Shown here: one piece after another, positions 57,475-61,871 of the stretch
Numbering within the stretch: the stretch's first letter is position 1
How the letters are laid out: the number at the start of each line of letters is the position of its first letter
Origin: Alistipes senegalensis
GTDB taxonomy: Bacteria; Bacteroidota; Bacteroidia; Bacteroidales; Rikenellaceae
DNA length: 61,871 nucleotides
Reading direction: 5' to 3'
NCBI GenBank assembly: GCA_023665825.1
Contig: JAMPDE010000001.1
Span: 1,280,436-1,342,306, forward strand
Made by a program: the position numbers and the translations under genes
The notes under the pieces: model-generated
Database searches by the model: none
Told to the model about the DNA's origin: nothing
The model's input: only the letters and a program-made list of their open reading frames with translations

Positions 57475-58143
57475 ATGGCAAAATTCGATAAAGTCGCCGT
57501 ATTGAAGAAAATCGGCGATACCGGTATGGTTCCGGTCTTTTATCACAAGGACGTGGAAGTCGCTAAAAAAGTCGTGAAGGCTTGCTACGAAGGCGGCGTC
57601 CGTGCGTTCGAGTTCACCAACCGCGGCGACTTCGCTCACGAAATTTTCGGCGAACTGGTCAAATGGGCCGACAAGGAGTGCCCCGAACTGGCACTCGGTA
57701 TCGGTTCGGTGGTCGATGCTCCGACTGCAGCCCTTTACATTCAATTGGGTGCGAATTTCGTGGTCGGGCCGTTGTTCAACCCCGAAATCGCTCCGATCTG
57801 CAACCGTCGGCTCGTTCCTTACTGTCCGGGCTGCGGCACGGTGTCCGAAATCGGTAAGGCACAGGAACTGGGCTGCGACCTGACGAAATTGTTCCCGGGC
57901 GACGTCTATGGCCCCAATATGGTCAAAGGTCTGATGGCTCCGTGCCCTTGGTCGAAAATCATGGTTACCGGCGGTGTTTCGCCCAACCGTGAAAATCTGA
58001 CCTCGTGGTTCAAGGCCGGCGTCTATTGTGTGGGCATGGGCTCGAAACTCTTCCCGAAAGACCGCGTGGCAGCCGAAGACTGGGCCTATGTGACGGCCAA
58101 GTGCAAGGAGTGCTTGGACATCATCGCCGAATTGCGTAAATAA
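57475..58143 (+). CDS. eda: 2-dehydro-3-deoxy-phosphogluconate (KDPG) aldolase
   Basis: A 222-residue class I aldolase that splits KDPG into pyruvate and glyceraldehyde 3-phosphate. [12 protein letters not shown] (about 41-52) carries the catalytic Glu, [29 protein letters not shown] follows, and the Schiff-base lysine region is [18 protein letters not shown]. The C-terminus is slightly longer than in E. coli Eda, as in many Bacteroidetes. Third gene of the operon. Confidence 0.93.
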   Translation: MAKFDKVAVLKKIGDTGMVPVFYHKDVEVAKKVVKACYEGGVRAFEFTNRGDFAHEIFGELVKWADKECPELALGIGSVVDAPTAALYIQLGANFVVGPLFNPEIAPICNRRLVPYCPGCGTVSEIGKAQELGCDLTKLFPGDVYGPNMVKGLMAPCPWSKIMVTGGVSPNRENLTSWFKAGVYCVGMGSKLFPKDRVAAEDWAYVTAKCKECLDIIAELRK

Positions 58144-58151
58144 CATCGACT

Positions 58152-58180
58152 GTCCGCCGTATCCGCTGGGTACGGCGGAC
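58152..58180 (+). other. Intercistronic hairpin between eda and exuT
   Basis: GTCCGCCGTA (58152-58161) and TACGGCGGAC (58171-58180) form a perfect 10-bp stem with a 9-base loop and no T-run. It more likely stabilises or processes the operon mRNA than ends it. Confidence 0.65.
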
Positions 58181-58208
58181 GGTTACCGACTGAAAACAAC
58201 TAAACAAA

Positions 58209-59699
58209 ATGAATAACATGACTACTCAAACGACACAACAGAAACTGATGTCCAATTGGCGTTGGTGGATGTGCGGTTTGCTTTTCGTGGCTACGACCGT
58301 CAACTACATGGACCGTCAGGTATTGTCGCTCACTTGGAAAGATTTCATCGCGCCCGAATTTCACTGGACGGACGCCGACTACGGTACGATTACCGCCGTA
58401 TTCTCCATTTTCTATGCCGTCTGCATGCTTTTTGCCGGACGTTTCGTCGACTGGATGGGTACCAAAAAAGGTTACCTTTGGGCAATCGGCGTATGGTCGG
58501 CCGGCGCATGCGTTCACGCTGCTTGCGGCTGGGCGACGGTGCACATCGAGGGTTACGGTTCCGTAGCCGCCATGACGGCTGTCGAGAGCGGTTCGGCTGC
58601 GGCATTGGCCATCGCCTCGACGAGCGTGTGGCTGTTCTTGGCCGCACGGTGTATTCTGGCACTCGGTGAGGCGGGCAACTTCCCCGCAGCCATCAAGGTA
58701 ACCGCCGAGTATTTCCCGAAGAAAGACCGTGCGTTCGCCACGTCGATTTTCAATGCCGGTGCTTCGGTCGGCGCATTGGTCGCTCCGGCAACCATTCCGC
58801 TGTTGGCGCAGTACTTCAAAGACAAAGGCGTCGGCGGCGGCTGGGAAATGGCGTTTCTGATTATCGGTGCTTTGGGCTTCCTGTGGATGGGCTTCTGGCT
58901 CTTCATGTACGACAAACCCGAACAATCGAAATATGTCAACGATGCGGAATTGAATTACATCCACCAAGATGATACGGAAGAGGTGAAAAACGCGAAAGCC
59001 GAAGAAACGGCGGAAAAGACCATTCCGTTCTGGCAGTGCTTCACCTATCGTCAGACTTGGTCGTTCATCGTCGGCAAGTTCTTCACCGACGGCGTGTGGT
59101 GGTTCTATCTGTTCTGGGCTCCTGCCTATTTCTCCGACCAATACGGTTATTCGTCCAGCTCGAGCATGGGTATCGCATTGATTTTCACGCTCTACATGAT
59201 CGTTACCGTTCTTTCTATCTTCGGCGGTTATCTGCCCAAGCTCTTTGTCGATAAGAAAGGGATGAATCCTTATGCCGGTCGTATGCTGGCTATGTTGATT
59301 TTCGCATTCCTGCCTCTGCCCGCTTTGTTCGCACAGAGTGCCGGTGCGATTTCGGTTTGGTGGCCCGCTGTCATCATCGGTTTGGCCGGTGCCGGTCATC
59401 AGGCTTGGTCTGCCAACCTTTTCTCGACCATCGGCGATATGTTCCCCAAATCGGCGATCGCTACCATTACCGGTATCGGCGGTATGGCCGGTGGCGTCGG
59501 CTCATTCCTTATCAACAAGGGAGCTGGTGCGTTGTTCACGCATTCGGAAAAATTAGGTACGGCATTCCAGTTCATGGGTTTCGAGGGCAAACAGGCCGGT
59601 TATATGATTATCTTCTGCATCTGTGCTTTGGCTTATCTGGTTGCGTGGACGATTATGAAGACGCTCGTGCCGAAGTATAAACCGATTGTTCTGAAGTAA
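58209..59699 (+). CDS. exuT: Hexuronate MFS transporter
   Basis: A 496-residue inner-membrane transporter of the anion:cation symporter branch of the major facilitator superfamily (ExuT/GudP-like), importing galacturonate or glucuronate with protons. Twelve helices are expected. Marks are TTVNYMDRQVLSL in helix 1, GRFVDWMGTKKGYLWAIGVWS between helices 2 and 3, RCILALGEAGNFPAAIKVTAEYFPKKDRAFATS, and GIGGMAGGVGSFL late. The loop with an Ala/Gly-rich insertion (about 100-135) makes it longer than E. coli ExuT. It lies inside the uronate operon. Confidence 0.92.
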   Translation: MNNMTTQTTQQKLMSNWRWWMCGLLFVATTVNYMDRQVLSLTWKDFIAPEFHWTDADYGTITAVFSIFYAVCMLFAGRFVDWMGTKKGYLWAIGVWSAGACVHAACGWATVHIEGYGSVAAMTAVESGSAAALAIASTSVWLFLAARCILALGEAGNFPAAIKVTAEYFPKKDRAFATSIFNAGASVGALVAPATIPLLAQYFKDKGVGGGWEMAFLIIGALGFLWMGFWLFMYDKPEQSKYVNDAELNYIHQDDTEEVKNAKAEETAEKTIPFWQCFTYRQTWSFIVGKFFTDGVWWFYLFWAPAYFSDQYGYSSSSSMGIALIFTLYMIVTVLSIFGGYLPKLFVDKKGMNPYAGRMLAMLIFAFLPLPALFAQSAGAISVWWPAVIIGLAGAGHQAWSANLFSTIGDMFPKSAIATITGIGGMAGGVGSFLINKGAGALFTHSEKLGTAFQFMGFEGKQAGYMIIFCICALAYLVAWTIMKTLVPKYKPIVLK

Positions 59700-59720
59700 T
59701 ACGTTAATCCGAATACACAA

Positions 59721-61178
59721 ATGATTAAAGAACTGAATAAAACGACGATCGCGAAGACCGAGCGTCCCGTTAAGATTCTGCAATTCGGCGAAGGCAATTT
59801 TCTGCGCGCTTTCGTCGATTGGCAAATCGACATCGCCAACGAAAAGGGCGTGATGAATGCAGGTGTCGCCATCTGCCAACCCATTCTCGACCCCGAACGC
59901 AAGGTGCTGGGGATGATCGACCTGCTGCACAAGCAGGATAATCTCTACCACGTCTATTTGGAGGGTATCGAGAACAAACAGCCCAAGAAAGATATCCGTC
60001 TGGTCAAAAGCGTGATGGATTCGTTCAATCCCTACGTGGATTATGAAAAGTACGAGCAGTATTTCCTTTCGCCCGAACTGAAAATCACTATCTCGAACAC
60101 GACCGAAGCGGGTATCCGTTATGAGGAAGGCGACGACCTTACTGCTCGTCCGCCGAAATCGTATCCGGCCAAAATGACGGCTTTGCTTTACAAGCGTTTC
60201 AAGCACTTCAACGGCGACCCGACAAAAGGCCTTTGCATCATCTGCTGCGAGTTGATCGAAAACAACGGTTCGACCCTGCACGAGTACGTCATCAAGCATG
60301 CGCAGTATCACAAACTGGGGCAGGATTTCATCGACTGGGTCGAAAAGAACTGCCACTTCTGCGATACGTTGGTCGACCGCATCGTTCCGGGATTCCCGCG
60401 TGACACGATCAACGAAATCAAGGAGGAAATCGGTTATGACGACAATCTCGTCGTCAAGGCCGAGTTGTATCACCTCTGGGCAATCGGCGGTCCCGGCTAC
60501 AAGGAAGTGATGAAAGAGCTGCCGCTGGATAAGGCCGGTCTGCATGTCATCTTCATGCCCTCTATCAAGCAGTTCCGCGACAAGAAGGTGCGCATTCTGA
60601 ACGGTTCGCATACCGGTATGGTGCCCATTGCCTTGCAGATGGGTTGCGAGACGGTCATGGATGCGTTCAACACGCCCGACATCGAAAAATTCATCAACGA
60701 CATGGTGGCCGAAGAGGTCATCCCGATGATCGAGGAAGACCAAGCCGAATTGAAACAGTTCGCTGCCGGTATTTTGGAACGTTTCTACAATCCGTTCATC
60801 AAGCACCTGCTGAAATCCATTTCGCTCAACTCTTTGTCCAAATGGGAGGCCCGCAACTATCCGACCGTCAAGGACAACTGGTTCAAGGCTCACAAGTTGG
60901 CCGAGCACGAATGCTTCACGTTCGCTGCGCTGATGAGCCTGTACAGCCCGAAAAGCGGATTCGAGCCCGACGATACCAAAGAGTTCGTGGAGTATATCCG
61001 CAAGAACTGGGATTCGCAGGATTTGGATGCCACGATTTCGCGAATCGTCAAGGAGAGCGGCATTTTCACGGTCGATTTCTCCGAGGTTCCGGGATTCGTT
61101 CCCGCGGTTGCCGGTTATGTCCGCGATATCGAGACGTTGGGCATGGCTGCGGCGTTGAAGAAATTTCTGAACAAGTAA
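59721..61178 (+). CDS. uxaB: Tagaturonate reductase (altronate oxidoreductase)
   Basis: A 485-residue NAD-dependent polyol dehydrogenase of the mannitol dehydrogenase family that reduces D-tagaturonate to D-altronate. N-terminal ILQFGEGNFLRAFVDWQID (about 19-37) is the nucleotide-binding start typical of UxaB. The family region ISNTTEAGIRY, CCELIENNG and IVPGFPRD follow, and the C-terminal all-helical domain holds the catalytic lysine near VRILNGSHTGM. It follows exuT by 21 bp. Confidence 0.94.
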   Translation: MIKELNKTTIAKTERPVKILQFGEGNFLRAFVDWQIDIANEKGVMNAGVAICQPILDPERKVLGMIDLLHKQDNLYHVYLEGIENKQPKKDIRLVKSVMDSFNPYVDYEKYEQYFLSPELKITISNTTEAGIRYEEGDDLTARPPKSYPAKMTALLYKRFKHFNGDPTKGLCIICCELIENNGSTLHEYVIKHAQYHKLGQDFIDWVEKNCHFCDTLVDRIVPGFPRDTINEIKEEIGYDDNLVVKAELYHLWAIGGPGYKEVMKELPLDKAGLHVIFMPSIKQFRDKKVRILNGSHTGMVPIALQMGCETVMDAFNTPDIEKFINDMVAEEVIPMIEEDQAELKQFAAGILERFYNPFIKHLLKSISLNSLSKWEARNYPTVKDNWFKAHKLAEHECFTFAALMSLYSPKSGFEPDDTKEFVEYIRKNWDSQDLDATISRIVKESGIFTVDFSEVPGFVPAVAGYVRDIETLGMAAALKKFLNK

Positions 61179-61250
61179 TCCGATTCATCGAAGGGGTGGA
61201 GCCGACTTTCCCGAGAAAGGCGGGTTCCGCCTCTTTTCATAGCTGAACTT

Positions 61251-61871
61251 ATGAAACGATTTTTGAAAATCAATGCGGCGGACAATGTTGCCGTAGCATT
61301 GGCCGATGACCTGCATAAAGGCGAAACGATCGAAGTCGACGGTGTGAAAATCACCTTGCAGGAAGACATCGCACGCGGACACAAGGTCGCTCTGCGCGAC
61401 ATCGCCGAAGGGGAGAATATCATCAAATACGGCTATCCTATCGGGCATGCGACTGCCGCCGTTCCGCAGGGTGCGTGGATCCACTCCCACAATCTGAAAA
61501 CCAACCTGCACGACGATCTGGAGTACACCTATTCGCCGAAAGTTTACGATATTGCCGTCCCCCAGTCCGACCGCAAGGTGATGGGGTATCTGCGCAAGAA
61601 CGGTACGATGGGTATCCGCAACGAATTGTGGATCGTGCCGTCGGTAGGTTGCGTTAACGGTCAGGCGCAGGCCATTGCCGCCCGCGTAAAGGCCGAGTGC
61701 GACTGTTCGCACCTCGACGACGTGCGCGTCTATACGCACAATTACGGTTGTTCGCAGTTGGGCGACGACCATGCCAATACGCAAAAGGCGTTGGCCGCCT
61801 TAATCAAGCATCCCAATGCCGGTGCCGTGCTGGTGCTCGGGCTCGGATGCGAGAACAACCAAGTTTCGGCT
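61251..61871 (+). CDS. uxaA: Altronate dehydratase, N-terminal part (cut by window end)
   Basis: An open frame of 207 codons running off the window. It begins with the SAF-type N-terminal domain (MKRFLKINAADNVAVALADDLHKGETIEVDGVKITL, then AEGENIIKYGYPIGHAT) and enters the UxaA core (MGYLRKNGTMGIRNELWIVPSVGCVN, with HNYGCSQLGDDH and GLGCENNQ, cysteines expected to bind iron). It dehydrates D-altronate to 2-keto-3-deoxygluconate, the step that links UxaB to KdgK. The 72-bp gap before it contains a short weak hairpin (AGGCGG/CCGCCT). Confidence 0.93.
   Translation, partial: MKRFLKINAADNVAVALADDLHKGETIEVDGVKITLQEDIARGHKVALRDIAEGENIIKYGYPIGHATAAVPQGAWIHSHNLKTNLHDDLEYTYSPKVYDIAVPQSDRKVMGYLRKNGTMGIRNELWIVPSVGCVNGQAQAIAARVKAECDCSHLDDVRVYTHNYGCSQLGDDHANTQKALAALIKHPNAGAVLVLGLGCENNQVSA

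Noticed and set aside
61185-61225. Terminator between uxaB and uxaA
   Set aside because: The stem AGGCGG/CCGCCT is only six pairs with a three-base loop, and the flanking genes belong to the same pathway.

Overview
The window is chromosomal DNA from a moderately GC-rich Bacteroidales bacterium, most likely Alistipes or a close Rikenellaceae relative. The evidence is: at least fifteen promoter -7 boxes of the Bacteroidetes TAnnTTTG type; Bacteroidetes-restricted families (DUF4491, the PUR-alpha-like DUF3276, a PorV/PorQ-like barrel, a DcaP-like porin, a DnaE with a large PHP-domain insertion); the carboxynorspermidine route to spermidine; and a cysteate-synthase-like enzyme, which fits the sulfonolipids known from Alistipes. 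I see no prophage, insertion sequence, CRISPR array or plasmid function. The genus is an inference.

Layout. 1-5600: partial tRNA-Lys, carboxynorspermidine synthase, a structured RNA element followed by an AT-rich Sel1-repeat gene, carboxynorspermidine decarboxylase (nspC), and a cysteate-synthase-like PLP enzyme. 5600-9800: Ogt-type DNA repair methyltransferase, TonB-dependent receptor, DcaP-like porin. 9900-17200: rightward run of a membrane metallophosphoesterase, a RibD-like protein with its two domains in reversed order, and an efflux set (TolC-like, HlyD-like, two ABC-2 permeases) without an ATPase gene. 17200-21330 (leftward): phosphoethanolamine-transferase-like sulfatase-fold protein, YtfJ-like protein, PorV/PorQ-like barrel, FabG. 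21430-23450 (rightward): glyA and a DUF2461 gene. 23520-27250 (leftward): glmS, an M20 dipeptidase, an NlpE-like lipoprotein. 27450-33790: a rightward operon of nucleoside phosphorylase, dnaN, a DnaQ-like exonuclease, a LysM/periplasmic-binding fusion, rex, an FAD-synthetase-only protein and a thioesterase. 33900-37124: Vat/CatB acetyltransferase, SMR exporter, htpG.

37125-44900: a second copy of the structured RNA upstream of a secreted protein of mixed composition, then a leftward operon dnaE-trxA-mutarotase-NTF2-like, then small DUF2007 and DUF3276 genes. 44939-53640: S41 protease, aroE, DUF368 polyprenyl-phosphate transporter, ettA-like ABC-F, hisS, rubrerythrin, CapA-like phosphatase, DUF4491. 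53680-61871: a hexuronate catabolic locus, with a DUF4861 lipoprotein divergent from uxaC-kdgK-kdgA-exuT-uxaB-uxaA (the last cut by the window end). Together these turn galacturonate into pyruvate and glyceraldehyde 3-phosphate.

The most unusual signal is the pair of roughly 145-155 nt elements at 1494-1637 and 37393-37546. They differ in primary sequence but fold into the same five-helix rod, with compensatory base changes in the helices. Both keep unpaired blocks, end in CCACG plus a U-run, and sit just upstream of a gene whose composition is unlike its surroundings. I read them as two members of a multi-copy structured RNA family, either an sRNA or a leader.
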